Source: Flavobacterium profundi (lineage in GTDB: Bacteria; Bacteroidota; Bacteroidia; Flavobacteriales; Flavobacteriaceae). From it: 64,000 bases of DNA. Under the pieces are notes generated by a model, which did no database searches, was not told where the DNA came from, and saw only the letters and a list, made by a program, of their open reading frames with translations. The translations under genes were made by a program, and so were the position numbers. Shown here piece by piece: positions 1 through 8,631 of the stretch; position 1 is the first letter of the stretch, and each line of letters starts with the position of its first letter. The stretch spans positions 36,116 to 100,115 of the forward strand of contig NZ_VDCZ01000014.1 in NCBI RefSeq assembly GCF_006491645.1, written 5' to 3'.

Positions 1-1
1 A

Positions 2-52
2 CATTATGCAAAAGTGCGTAAACCAAATGAAGAATTATTTATTACACTATAA
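2..52 (+). CDS. C-terminal end of an upstream protein (partial)
   Basis: An open frame enters from the left edge (first full codon at 2) and ends with TAA at 50-52, giving HYAKVRKPNEELFITL. The gene lies mostly outside the window. The Lys-x-Arg-x-Pro tail recalls the C-terminus of NfsB-type nitroreductases from memory, but 16 residues cannot settle this. It ends 25 bases before the YceI gene on the same strand. Confidence 0.5.
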   Translation, partial: HYAKVRKPNEELFITL

Positions 53-77
53 TTATTAAATTAAATTAAAAAAAACA

Positions 78-644
78 ATGAAAAATTTAAAAACAATTGC
101 AGTTGCATTCCTAACTTTAGTTTCATTTGCTGTGAATGCACAAACTACAAAAAAAGTTAATGTAGAGAAAAGTAAGATTGAGTGGATTGGTAAAAAAGTA
201 ACAGGTCAACACAATGGTACAATTAACTTAAAAGATGGTGCTTTAGTATTTAAAGGAAAAAAATTAGCGGGTGGTAATTTCACAGTAGACATGACTTCTA
301 TCAATACAACCGATTTAGAAGGTGGAATGAAAGGTAAATTAGACGGACATTTAAAATCTGAAGATTTCTTTGGTGTTGAAAGTCACCCAACATCTACTTT
401 GGTTTTCAAAACTATCGCTGATAAAGGAGACAATGTATACACCGTTACTGCAGATTTAGAAATCAAAGGAAAAACAAATCCTATTGTTTTTGATATGACA
501 GTTAATAAAGATACTGCTTCAGCTAAATTAATCGTAGATAGAGCAAAATATGATATCAAATATGGTTCAGGTTCATTCTTTGACAATTTAGGTGACAAAA
601 CCATTTATGACGAGTTTGAATTAAATGTAACTTTAAGTTTCTAA
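78..644 (+). CDS. YceI family secreted lipid-binding protein
   Basis: This 188-residue protein begins with a signal peptide (about residues 1-21, cleavage after AVNA), so it is probably periplasmic. The rest is a single YceI domain, a beta-barrel of the lipocalin type that binds polyisoprenoid or other amphiphilic lipids in characterised members. The family pattern is clear: KSKIEWIGKKVTGQHNG near the N-terminus, then an FTVDMTSI strand, GHLKSEDFF, and a C-terminal FELNVTLSF strand. The length is normal. It is a single gene, followed directly by a strong terminator that separates it from the trp operon. The physiological ligand is not shown by the sequence. Confidence 0.93.
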   Translation: MKNLKTIAVAFLTLVSFAVNAQTTKKVNVEKSKIEWIGKKVTGQHNGTINLKDGALVFKGKKLAGGNFTVDMTSINTTDLEGGMKGKLDGHLKSEDFFGVESHPTSTLVFKTIADKGDNVYTVTADLEIKGKTNPIVFDMTVNKDTASAKLIVDRAKYDIKYGSGSFFDNLGDKTIYDEFELNVTLSF

Positions 645-657
645 TTCACAAACTATG

Positions 658-699
658 AAAAAGAAAAAGCCCAAAATTAGTTTTGGGCTTTTTCTTTTT
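658..699 (+). terminator. Rho-independent terminator after the YceI gene
   Basis: GCCCAAAA (669-676) and TTTTGGGC (681-688) pair around a TTAG loop. The stem is extended by A/T pairs and followed by a T-rich run. It isolates the YceI transcript from the trp operon. Confidence 0.9.
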
Positions 700-818
700 A
701 AAACTTTAAACAGGAATACTTCATCTTATAAAACATTTTATAAACTCTTATTATTCATAGGCTTGCATTTATTAATAATAAAAAAAACGGTCTAAAAAAT
801 ATAATTTCTAAAATATTA

Positions 819-851
819 TTTGGTTTTAAAAAAAATATTTTAATACATTTG
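819..851 (+). promoter_or_regulatory. Promoter of the trp operon
   Basis: A perfect Bacteroidota -7 element TACATTTG lies at 844-851. A TTTG (-33 type) lies at 819-822, 21 bases upstream, within the usual spacing. Transcription should start near 857, about 12 bases before the leader-peptide ATG. Confidence 0.75.
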
Positions 852-868
852 TACCAATCAATAAAAAA

Positions 869-925
869 ATGCAAACAATTTTAAATAATACTTGGTGGTG
901 GAACAACTTACGTCAGACGTCGTGA
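869..925 (+). CDS. trpL: trp leader peptide with three consecutive Trp codons
   Basis: A short reading frame encodes MQTILNNTWWWNNLRQTS, with tandem TGG codons at 893-901 and a TGA stop at 923-925. It lies between a strong promoter and a Rho-independent terminator upstream of trpE, which is the arrangement of a ribosome-mediated transcription attenuator. When charged tRNA-Trp is scarce, a ribosome would stall at the Trp codons. The class is known: from memory, the Bacteroid-trp RNA motif describes leaders with Trp codons in front of trp genes in this phylum. The frame is real by context rather than by homology. Confidence 0.9.
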   Translation: MQTILNNTWWWNNLRQTS

Positions 926-998
926 GAGAATCCTCCTATAGTATAATTTAAACCAAAATACATAGAAAAGGCTTGTCAATCACGACAAGCCTTTTTTT
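893..998 (+). promoter_or_regulatory. trp attenuator with candidate antiterminator pairing
   Basis: Three elements can be seen. The Trp codons (GGTGGA, 897-902) can pair imperfectly with TCCTCC (931-936). GTCGTGA (919-925), which includes the leader stop codon, is the exact reverse complement of TCACGAC (980-986), which lies in the loop and 3' arm of the terminator. The terminator itself spans 966-995. Inferred model: a ribosome stalled at the Trp codons leaves 919-925 free to disrupt the terminator, while a ribosome that reaches the stop codon covers it and transcription ends. The pairings are exact in sequence, but the mechanism is inferred. Confidence 0.75.
966..998 (+). terminator. Attenuator terminator of the trp operon
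   Basis: AAAAGGCTTGTC (966-977) pairs perfectly over 12 bp with GACAAGCCTTTT (984-995) around a six-base loop, followed by further T residues to 998. It lies 28 bases before the trpE start. Confidence 0.93.
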
Positions 999-1026
999 AT
1001 TATCACATTTTAAACGAATATAAACC

Positions 1027-2427
1027 ATGAAAACGTACCCACTTAAAACACATTTTAAACAAATTCTGGCAGACACCATAACACCAGTAAGTGTGTATTT
1101 GAAAATAAGAGATAAATTTCCAAATAGCATCTTACTTGAAAGTAGTGATTATCATGGAAATGACAATAGTTTTTCCTATATATGTTTTAATCCAATAGCT
1201 TCTATAAAAGTAGAAAATCAAAAAATTGAAACTCAATTCCCTGATGGCTATTCTGAAATTATTCCTATAGACGATTCTGTAAAAGTGGCTGATGAAATAG
1301 AACAATTTTCGAAACGATTTATTACTGAAGAAACCAATTTTAAATTCATCACTCAAGGTTTATTTGGGTATATTGCTTACGATGCCATTCCTTATTTTGA
1401 AAGTATCAAAATCAAAAGTAAATCTTTAGAAAACAAAATTCCAGAAATTTATTACGCGGTTTACCAAAATATCATTGCAATTAATCATTTTAAAAATGAA
1501 GCGTATCTATTTTGTCATTCTTATAATGATGTTAGTAACATTGCTGAAATCGAACAGTTGTTACAAGCTAAAAATTTTGCATCTTTTTCCTTTACTAAAT
1601 CTGGAAACGTAATCTCAAATTTAACCGATACTGATTTTAAAGAATATGTAGCTAAAGCAAAAAAACATTGTCAACGAGGTGATGTATTTCAATTGGTTTT
1701 ATCCAGAAGATTCTCACAGGCATTCAAAGGAGACGAATTTAATGTGTATCGCGCTTTGAGAAGTATTAACCCATCTCCTTACCTCTTCTATTTCGATTAT
1801 GGAAATTTTAAAATTTTCGGATCCTCACCTGAAGCACAATTGGTTATTAAAAATGATTTAGCTGAAATTCATCCTATTGCAGGTACATTTAAACGTACTG
1901 GAGATGATGAAAAAGATGCGCAATTAGCCAAAAAACTAACTGAAGATACTAAAGAAAATAGCGAACATGTGATGTTAGTAGACTTAGCTCGTAATGATTT
2001 GAGTAGAAGTTGTGAAGAAGTTACCGTAGAAAAATACAAAGAAGTACAATTCTTTTCGCACGTGATTCATTTGGTTTCCAAAGTAACTGGAAAACTAAAA
2101 CCCAATCATCCATTTATGGAACTAGTGGCAAAAACATTTCCAGCAGGAACTTTAAGTGGCGCCCCAAAATACAAAGCAATGGAATTAATTGAATCTATAG
2201 AAAAAACAAACAGAAGTTTTTATGGAGGAGCCATTGGCTTCATGGATTTTAAAGGCAATTTCAATCATGCTATTATGATACGAAGCTTCTTAAGTAAAAA
2301 CCATTCACTTTATTTTCAAGCCGGTGCTGGCATTGTTTCCGATTCTTCGGAAGAAAATGAAACTCAAGAAGTCTATAATAAATTAAATGCCTTACAAAAA
2401 GCATTAGACGTAGCCGAAAATATTTAA
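1027..2427 (+). CDS. trpE: Anthranilate synthase component I
   Basis: TrpE converts chorismate to anthranilate using ammonia delivered by TrpG, the first committed step of tryptophan synthesis. The 466-residue length fits the family. The N-terminal half carries the LLES motif (residues 36-39), which forms part of the tryptophan feedback site in known TrpE enzymes. The C-terminal chorismate-binding domain shows PIAGTFKRTGDD, the ENSEHVMLVDLARND active-site stretch, FPAGTLSGAPK and the terminal YFQAGAGIVSDS. It is the first gene of trpEGDCFBA, downstream of the attenuator. Both leader and enzyme therefore look set up for tryptophan control. Confidence 0.97.
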   Translation: MKTYPLKTHFKQILADTITPVSVYLKIRDKFPNSILLESSDYHGNDNSFSYICFNPIASIKVENQKIETQFPDGYSEIIPIDDSVKVADEIEQFSKRFITEETNFKFITQGLFGYIAYDAIPYFESIKIKSKSLENKIPEIYYAVYQNIIAINHFKNEAYLFCHSYNDVSNIAEIEQLLQAKNFASFSFTKSGNVISNLTDTDFKEYVAKAKKHCQRGDVFQLVLSRRFSQAFKGDEFNVYRALRSINPSPYLFYFDYGNFKIFGSSPEAQLVIKNDLAEIHPIAGTFKRTGDDEKDAQLAKKLTEDTKENSEHVMLVDLARNDLSRSCEEVTVEKYKEVQFFSHVIHLVSKVTGKLKPNHPFMELVAKTFPAGTLSGAPKYKAMELIESIEKTNRSFYGGAIGFMDFKGNFNHAIMIRSFLSKNHSLYFQAGAGIVSDSSEENETQEVYNKLNALQKALDVAENI

Positions 2428-2519
2428 CAATGGTAATGGCAAAAAAAATAAAATAAGAAATAAAATAACTAGTCAAAACTTAATTTTTGAAATTGAATTT
2501 GGCTTTGAAATTGAAAAAA

Positions 2520-3083
2520 ATGAAAATAGTAGTAATCGACAATTATGATAGCTTCACTTATAATTTAGTACATTATTTGGAAGACTTAGATGCGGAAGTT
2601 ACCGTATTTAGAAACGATGAATTTGAATTAGATGAACTCGAAGCATTCGATAAAATTGTATTGTCTCCAGGTCCTGGTATTCCAGAAGAAGCCGGACTTT
2701 TAAAAGCAGTCATTAAAAAATACGCGCCAACGAAAAGTATTTTTGGTGTTTGCTTAGGTTTACAAGCGATTGGTGAAGTCTTCGGAGGCAAACTGATTAA
2801 TTTAGACAAAGTATATCATGGTGTAGCTACTCAAGTTACACAAATAGAAGAAGATTTTATATTTCAAGATTTACCCAAAATTACTGAAGTAGGTCGTTAT
2901 CATTCTTGGGTTGTGGCCAATGAAAATTTACCCGAAGAGTTGATTATCACTTCCATAGATGAAAACGGGCAAATTATGTCTATGAAACATAAAACGTATG
3001 ATGTAAGAGGTGTTCAATATCATCCTGAAAGCGTATTAACTCCAAATGGTAAAAAAATTCTTGAAAATTGGTTGAAGAATTAA
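2520..3083 (+). CDS. trpG: Anthranilate synthase component II (glutamine amidotransferase)
   Basis: TrpG hydrolyses glutamine and passes ammonia to TrpE. The 187-residue class I amidotransferase shows the oxyanion strand PGPGIP (50-55), the nucleophile Cys78 in GVCLGLQAIG, and the His-Glu pair in RGVQYHPES near the C-terminus. I start it at the ATG at 2520, because the protein then opens with the family-typical MKIVVIDNYDSFTYNLV. An upstream in-frame TTG (2487) would only add a low-complexity lysine/leucine leader. It is not fused to TrpE or TrpD. Confidence 0.97.
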   Translation: MKIVVIDNYDSFTYNLVHYLEDLDAEVTVFRNDEFELDELEAFDKIVLSPGPGIPEEAGLLKAVIKKYAPTKSIFGVCLGLQAIGEVFGGKLINLDKVYHGVATQVTQIEEDFIFQDLPKITEVGRYHSWVVANENLPEELIITSIDENGQIMSMKHKTYDVRGVQYHPESVLTPNGKKILENWLKN

Positions 3084-3131
3084 AAATACACTATTATAAA
3101 ATTTATTCAAGTATCTCTCACAAAACCAACT

Positions 3132-4124
3132 ATGAAAACAATATTAAATCGATTAATCAATCATGAAATACTTTCAAAAGCAGAAGCAAAAGAAGTATTA
3201 GTTAACATATCTGCTGGTAATTATAATGGCAGTCAAATTGCTTCCTTTTTAACTGTCTACATGATGCGTAGCATTACTATTGAAGAATTATCAGGGTTTA
3301 GAGAAGCTTTATTGGAATTGTGTATTCCTGTTGATTTTTCTGCTTACAACACGATTGACTTATGTGGAACAGGTGGTGATGGTAAAGATACGTTCAATAT
3401 TTCAACTTTAGCCTCTTTTATTGTTGCGGGTGCAGGAATTAAGGTTGCCAAACACGGAAACTATGGTGTTTCTTCTATTTCTGGTTCAAGTAACGTTATG
3501 GAAAAAATGGGTGTAAAATTTACAAATGATATTGCTTTTTTAACCCAATCTATTGAAGAAACCAACATCGCTATACTTCACGCCCCTTTATTTCATCCAG
3601 CCATGAAAAATGTAGGACCTATTCGTAAAGAATTGGGAGTAAAAACCTTCTTTAACATGTTGGGGCCAATGGTAAACCCATCCTTTCCAAAAAATCAAAT
3701 GGTAGGCGTTTTTAGTTTAGAATTAGCTCGAATGTATGCTTATTTGTACCAAAACACCACTACTAATTATAGCATTCTTCATGGATTAAGTGGTTTTGAT
3801 GAAGTTTCTTTAACGGATGAAGTTAAGATTATAACCAATACTTCAGAAAATATTTTAAAACCAAAAGATTTTCAATTGTCTACCATTGAATTAGAAAAAA
3901 TAAAAGGAGGAAATACTACAGATGAAGCAGCACAAATATTTTATAACGTAATTTCTGGAAAAGGTTCAGAAGAACAAAATAATGTCGTTTGCGTAAATGC
4001 AGCAATTGCCATACAAACGGTTAACAAAAATAGTTTTGCTGAAGCATTTTCGCAAGCGCAAGAAAGTTTAGATAGTGGTAAAGCATTTGAAAAATTAAAA
4101 AGACTAATTGAAATAAGTAGATAA
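3132..4124 (+). CDS. trpD: Anthranilate phosphoribosyltransferase
   Basis: TrpD transfers the phosphoribosyl group of PRPP to anthranilate, the second step of the pathway. At 330 residues it is a normal single-domain enzyme. Signatures are the PRPP-binding GTGGDGKDTFNIST loop, KHGNYGVSS, and the anthranilate-site stretch HPAMKNVGPIRKELGVKTF followed by NMLGPMVNP. It lies 48 bases after trpG and 4 bases before trpC, clearly in the same transcript. Confidence 0.97.
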   Translation: MKTILNRLINHEILSKAEAKEVLVNISAGNYNGSQIASFLTVYMMRSITIEELSGFREALLELCIPVDFSAYNTIDLCGTGGDGKDTFNISTLASFIVAGAGIKVAKHGNYGVSSISGSSNVMEKMGVKFTNDIAFLTQSIEETNIAILHAPLFHPAMKNVGPIRKELGVKTFFNMLGPMVNPSFPKNQMVGVFSLELARMYAYLYQNTTTNYSILHGLSGFDEVSLTDEVKIITNTSENILKPKDFQLSTIELEKIKGGNTTDEAAQIFYNVISGKGSEEQNNVVCVNAAIAIQTVNKNSFAEAFSQAQESLDSGKAFEKLKRLIEISR

Positions 4125-4128
4125 AACC

Positions 4129-4923
4129 ATGAACATGCTAGATAAAATAATCCTAGATAAAAAAAGAGAAGTTGCACTGAAAAAAAGCATCATTCCTACA
4201 ACTCAATTGGAAACATCTGTTCTGTTTAACGAACGTACCTATTCGATGTCCAAATTACTTAAAAACAGTCTGTCAGGAATAATATCAGAACACAAGCGTC
4301 GTTCTCCATCAAAACTAGAAATTAATAATGCTCATACAGTTGAAGAAGTTGTTGTTGGATATCAAAATGCTGGTGCTTGTGGAATTTCTGTCTTAACTGA
4401 TGGTAAGTATTTTGGTGGAAGTTTAGATGATTTGTTATTAGCAAAATCTTCCGTAACAATTCCTTTATTACGAAAGGAATTTATTGTCGACGAATATCAA
4501 ATCATTGAAGCAAAAGCACATGGAGCTGATACCATTTTATTAATTGCTGCCGTTTTAACAAGAGAAGAAATAAAGCAATTATCGGAATTGGCACAAAGTT
4601 TAGCCTTAGAAGTATTACTAGAAGTACACAATCGTGAAGAATTAGAAAAAGCAATTATGCCTAGTTTAGATATGATAGGTGTAAATAATCGAAACTTAAA
4701 AACATTTGAAGTTAGTTTAGACTACAGTAAAGAATTGGCTACCTTAATTCCAGATAATTTTGTAAAAGTTTCAGAAAGTGGCATTAGTACTATTGAAGCT
4801 GTTAAAGAGTTACAAAAATATGGTTATCAAGGCTTTTTAATGGGTGAACATTTTATGAAAACCAACAATCCTGGAGCAACAGCAAAAGAATTTATAAATA
4901 CAATTACAAATGGTAGACATTAA
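4129..4923 (+). CDS. trpC: Indole-3-glycerol-phosphate synthase
   Basis: TrpC closes the ring of CdRP to give indole-3-glycerol phosphate. The 264-residue TIM barrel carries SEHKRRSPSK (the catalytic-lysine and phosphate-site region, usually E-x-KxxSPS), ISVLTDGKYFGGSLDDL, LRKEFIVDEYQI, VNNRNL and KVSESGI. Initiation at 4129 gives MNMLDKII; the second ATG at 4135 is an equally possible start. It is a separate gene, not fused to trpF as in enterobacteria, although it overlaps trpF by 14 bases, which suggests translational coupling. Confidence 0.96.
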   Translation: MNMLDKIILDKKREVALKKSIIPTTQLETSVLFNERTYSMSKLLKNSLSGIISEHKRRSPSKLEINNAHTVEEVVVGYQNAGACGISVLTDGKYFGGSLDDLLLAKSSVTIPLLRKEFIVDEYQIIEAKAHGADTILLIAAVLTREEIKQLSELAQSLALEVLLEVHNREELEKAIMPSLDMIGVNNRNLKTFEVSLDYSKELATLIPDNFVKVSESGISTIEAVKELQKYGYQGFLMGEHFMKTNNPGATAKEFINTITNGRH

Positions 4924-5551
4924 ATTAAAAATATGTGGCATGAAATATCCTGAGAACATTCAAGATATTAGTACTTTAAACCCAGACTATTTAGGTTTTA
5001 TTTTTTGGGAAAAATCCCAACGAAAATTTGATACCAATGAAATTTTAGAAGTTCCTAGCTCCATTAAAAAAGTAGCTGTATTTGTAGATGAAGAGCCCGA
5101 AAAAATTAAATATATTATTGATCAATTCAATTTTGATGTAGTTCAATTGCATGGTTCGGAAACTCCGGAATACTGTGAAATAATTCAATCTTTTTCAGTT
5201 GAAGTGATCAAGTCTTTTTCAATTGATGAAAATTTTGATTTTGGACAACTTACTGCTTACGAACCTTATGTAGATTACTTTCTTTTTGATACCAAAGGAA
5301 AACTTCCAGGTGGCAATGGTATTTCATTTGATTGGGATTTACTTTCGCAATATACCTTAGAAAAACCTTTTTTTCTAAGTGGTGGAATTGGCCTAACCAG
5401 CGTCGATGCTATAAAATCTTTTCTAAGCACAGAAAATGCAAAATATTGTCATGGAATAGATGTAAACAGTCGCTTCGAAAAAAAGAAAGGATTTAAAAAT
5501 TATTCAAAACTAAAACGATTAAAAAGAAGATTATATGAAAACGAAATATAA
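4910..5551 (+). CDS. trpF: Phosphoribosylanthranilate isomerase
   Basis: TrpF catalyses the Amadori rearrangement of phosphoribosylanthranilate to CdRP. The 213-residue TIM barrel begins with [12 protein letters not shown] (catalytic Cys), continues with [22 protein letters not shown] and [18 protein letters not shown] (catalytic Asp), and ends with the phosphate-binding FFLSGGIG and GIDVNSRFE. Its start lies inside trpC and its end overlaps trpB by 17 bases, so three consecutive genes are coupled by overlaps. Confidence 0.96.
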   Translation: MVDIKLKICGMKYPENIQDISTLNPDYLGFIFWEKSQRKFDTNEILEVPSSIKKVAVFVDEEPEKIKYIIDQFNFDVVQLHGSETPEYCEIIQSFSVEVIKSFSIDENFDFGQLTAYEPYVDYFLFDTKGKLPGGNGISFDWDLLSQYTLEKPFFLSGGIGLTSVDAIKSFLSTENAKYCHGIDVNSRFEKKKGFKNYSKLKRLKRRLYENEI

Positions 5552-6728
5552 TGTAGATGAATTGGGCTTTTATGGAAAATTTGGCGGTGCATTTATTCCT
5601 GAAATGTTGTATCCAAACGTGGAAGAACTGAAAGAAAACTATTTAAAAATAATGGCAGAACCTTCTTTTCAAGAAGAATTCAACCATTTGTTACAACAAT
5701 ATGTAGGAAGACCTACTCCACTTTATTTTGCAAAAAGACTCTCTGAAAAATACCAAACAAAAATTTACTTAAAAAGAGAAGATTTATGCCATACTGGTGC
5801 TCATAAAGTAAACAATACCATTGGTCAAATCTTAATGGCCAAAAGATTAGGTAAGAAAAGAATTATTGCTGAAACAGGTGCTGGCCAACATGGAGTGGCT
5901 ACTGCAACAGTATGTGCACTTATGGGATTGGAATGTATCGTTTACATGGGAGAAATTGATATTCAAAGACAAGCTCCCAATGTAGCCCGTATGAAAATGT
6001 TAGGTGCTACAGTTCGACCAGCAACATCTGGATCAAAAACATTAAAAGACGCAACTAATGAAGCGATTAGAGACTGGATTAACAACCCTGTAGATACATT
6101 TTACATTATTGGATCTGTAGTTGGTCCGCATCCTTACCCAGATATGGTGGCTCGTTTTCAAAGTGTGATTTCAAAAGAAATTCAAAACCAACTTCAAGTT
6201 CAAGAGGGCAAAGAAAATCCAGATTATGTGATTGCCTGTGTAGGTGGTGGTAGTAATGCTGCCGGAGCTTTTTTTGAATTCTTAGAGAATGAATCCGTAC
6301 AATTAATAGCTGTTGAAGCGGCTGGACATGGAGTTGATTCTGGAGAAAGTGCAGCTACTTCTGTATTAGGAAAAATTGGGATTATTCATGGAAGTAAAAC
6401 ACTTTTAATGCAAACAGAAGATGGTCAAATCACCGAGCCTTATTCTATTTCAGCTGGATTAGATTACCCAGGTGTTGGTCCGTTACATGCGCATTTACAT
6501 GACTCTAACAGAGCAGAGTTTATAGCCATAACTGATGCTGATGCCATGCAAGCGGGATTGGATTTATCAAAAACAGAAGGCATTATTCCTGCCATTGAAT
6601 CGGCGCATGCTTTTGCTGTATTAGATAAAAAAACCTTTCAACCTAATGACATTGTGGTAATTAACCTTTCTGGAAGAGGAGACAAAGATTTGAATACCTA
6701 TATCGATTATTTTAATTTAAGTGATTAA
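5535..6728 (+). CDS. trpB: Tryptophan synthase beta chain
   Basis: TrpB condenses indole with serine, using pyridoxal phosphate, as part of the alpha2-beta2 complex. The 397-residue length is typical. PLP lysine 91 lies in HTGAHKVNN, the phosphate of PLP is held by the GGGSNAAG loop, and the [10 protein letters not shown] and YPGVGP stretches match TrpB1-type enzymes that need TrpA. The start overlaps the end of trpF. Confidence 0.98.
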   Translation: MKTKYNVDELGFYGKFGGAFIPEMLYPNVEELKENYLKIMAEPSFQEEFNHLLQQYVGRPTPLYFAKRLSEKYQTKIYLKREDLCHTGAHKVNNTIGQILMAKRLGKKRIIAETGAGQHGVATATVCALMGLECIVYMGEIDIQRQAPNVARMKMLGATVRPATSGSKTLKDATNEAIRDWINNPVDTFYIIGSVVGPHPYPDMVARFQSVISKEIQNQLQVQEGKENPDYVIACVGGGSNAAGAFFEFLENESVQLIAVEAAGHGVDSGESAATSVLGKIGIIHGSKTLLMQTEDGQITEPYSISAGLDYPGVGPLHAHLHDSNRAEFIAITDADAMQAGLDLSKTEGIIPAIESAHAFAVLDKKTFQPNDIVVINLSGRGDKDLNTYIDYFNLSD

Positions 6729-6783
6729 TTGTTGGCTAAACCTTTTAAACAATTAAACCTTACAATTTTAAACCCAAAATAAG

Positions 6784-7548
6784 ATGAACAGAATAAACCA
6801 AAGTTTAGAACAAAATAAAAAATTGCTTTCTATCTATTTTACAGCTGGTTATCCCAATATAAATGATACCGTTTCCATTATTCAAGAATTAGAACAAAAT
6901 GGTGTTGATATGATCGAAATTGGTTTACCATTTTCCGATCCATTAGCTGACGGACCAACCATTCAAGAAAGTTCTACACAGGCCATTGCAAATGGAATGA
7001 CCACTTCCCTACTTTTTGAACAATTAAAAGACATTCGTAAAACGGTCCAAATTCCATTAATTATCATGGGTTATTTTAATCCTATGATGCAATTTGGCAT
7101 GGAAAAATTTTGTCAAAAATGTCACGAAATAGGAATCGATGGTTTCATTATTCCAGATTTACCTTTATATGTATATGAAAATGAGTATAAAAGTTTATTC
7201 GAAAAATACAACCTAAAAAATATCTTTTTAATAACGCCACAAACTTCAAAGGAACGAATTACTCAAATTGACACTATTTCCGATAGTTTCATTTATATGG
7301 TTAGTTCTGCTTCGGTAACTGGAAGTCAAAGTGGATTTGGAGAAGAACAAATCCATTATTTTAAACATATTGAAAGTTTGCAGTTAAATAACCCCCAAAT
7401 TGTTGGTTTTGGTATAAAAGATAATGCTTCTTTTACACAAGCAACTGCGCATCAAAAAGGAGCTATTATAGGTAGTGCGTTTATAAAATTTTTGGCTCAA
7501 AATCCAATAAGCCACATACGTGAATTTATTGAAAAAATAAGAAATTAA
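6784..7548 (+). CDS. trpA: Tryptophan synthase alpha chain
   Basis: TrpA cleaves indole-3-glycerol phosphate and channels indole to TrpB. The 254-residue TIM barrel shows the catalytic Glu in MIEIGLPFSDPLADGPTIQ and the Asp of the same motif, followed by the MGYFNPMMQFG and GFIIPDLPL stretches and GFGIKD near the end. It is the last gene of the operon. No clear hairpin terminator follows, but a new promoter-like element appears at 7683. Confidence 0.97.
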   Translation: MNRINQSLEQNKKLLSIYFTAGYPNINDTVSIIQELEQNGVDMIEIGLPFSDPLADGPTIQESSTQAIANGMTTSLLFEQLKDIRKTVQIPLIIMGYFNPMMQFGMEKFCQKCHEIGIDGFIIPDLPLYVYENEYKSLFEKYNLKNIFLITPQTSKERITQIDTISDSFIYMVSSASVTGSQSGFGEEQIHYFKHIESLQLNNPQIVGFGIKDNASFTQATAHQKGAIIGSAFIKFLAQNPISHIREFIEKIRN

Positions 7549-7682
7549 ATAGTAGTAGTATTATATCTTTTTAGTAGGGTTTAAAGTCATCTAGAATTTT
7601 AAACATAAATATGCTTATTGTTTTTTTAACTAGAGATTGTCTCTTTTTTTAATTCAAAATAAATAGGGTACAGAATTTATTT

Positions 7683-7690
7683 TATATTTG
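7683..7690 (+). promoter_or_regulatory. Candidate promoter (-7 element) for the 7766 gene
   Basis: TATATTTG is a perfect TAnnTTTG match 75 bases before the ATG, in the 217-base gap after trpA. No good -33 element lies at the right distance, so confidence is moderate. Confidence 0.45.
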
Positions 7691-7765
7691 GCAAAAAAGA
7701 TTTCAATAAAATCTTAAAAAGCCCTAGTATAATTCAACAAAATACATCCTACTAATACTTAAAAT

Positions 7766-8581
7766 ATGAACAAAGATTACAAAATAGCATTTATAATTTT
7801 ATTTATAATTGGTTCTTTACTTTTTGCAAGAGAAAGAACTATGATTGCTAATTCTATAGAAGCGCATGAAAATTATTTAAAAGAAGAAAATGATAAAAAA
7901 AATGAAATTAATAATTTACTCCAAGCAAATACAAAAAAAATAGAAAATATCGATTCAAAAGTAAATTCATATTTGGATCAATTTAAAAAAATAGAACTAA
8001 AAACTTTTGAAAATAAAGATATCGATAGTTTATCCAATTATTTTTTAGAAGTTATAATTGCTAAAAGCTTAGATTCTACAGAGGCAGTAAATGATAAAGA
8101 TAATTTCATTTTAAATAAACTAACTAAAAAAAATACACTTGTTGTTTTTAAAGATGAAATTGAAGTAGACGAGAAATTTAATCTTTTAAATAATTTTGAA
8201 GGAGCCTTAAATGGTAATTATGAATTTAAAAACAAGTTAAATTCTCAAACTGATTTAAATTCTAATTTCTTAAAAGAATCATTAACCAAGTGTCAATCAA
8301 TCCAGTATATTGTAATTGCAAAAGAGGCTATTGTATATAAACCCAAAGTAATCAGTAGTAAAAACTTTGAGAGTGGGATTATTGCTATTTATTATGAAAT
8401 ATATGATTTAGAATCAGGAGACAAACTTCATGACAGCTATGTATATGCCGAAAACAGTGAAAATATTCCTACATTCACTTTTGGCAATAACAGTGGTTTA
8501 ACCAATAGTATTTTAGAGCGAAATTTAAAAACAAATGGTACAAAAGCAATAGTAAGCTTATACGATGCTGAAAATCAATAA
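7766..8581 (+). CDS. Membrane-anchored protein of unknown function
   Basis: This 271-residue protein is not recognised. It has one N-terminal membrane segment (about residues 7-22) with a short cytoplasmic N-terminus. A charged, Asn/Lys/Glu-rich stretch follows (about 30-80) that probably forms a coiled coil. The rest is predicted soluble and would lie in the periplasm; it ends in a mixed alpha/beta region. There are no cysteine motifs apart from a single Cys, and no catalytic signature. It is 50 bases upstream of another unknown membrane protein on the same strand and may form a two-gene unit with it. Confidence 0.75.
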   Translation: MNKDYKIAFIILFIIGSLLFARERTMIANSIEAHENYLKEENDKKNEINNLLQANTKKIENIDSKVNSYLDQFKKIELKTFENKDIDSLSNYFLEVIIAKSLDSTEAVNDKDNFILNKLTKKNTLVVFKDEIEVDEKFNLLNNFEGALNGNYEFKNKLNSQTDLNSNFLKESLTKCQSIQYIVIAKEAIVYKPKVISSKNFESGIIAIYYEIYDLESGDKLHDSYVYAENSENIPTFTFGNNSGLTNSILERNLKTNGTKAIVSLYDAENQ

Positions 8582-8631
8582 TTTTCTGTTTGAAACTTAA
8601 TTACATTAGAAACCTACTAAAAAATATATAA

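Noticed and set aside
143..150. Secretion operon around YceI
   Set aside because: YceI is flanked by a terminator downstream and an unrelated gene end upstream; it stands alone.
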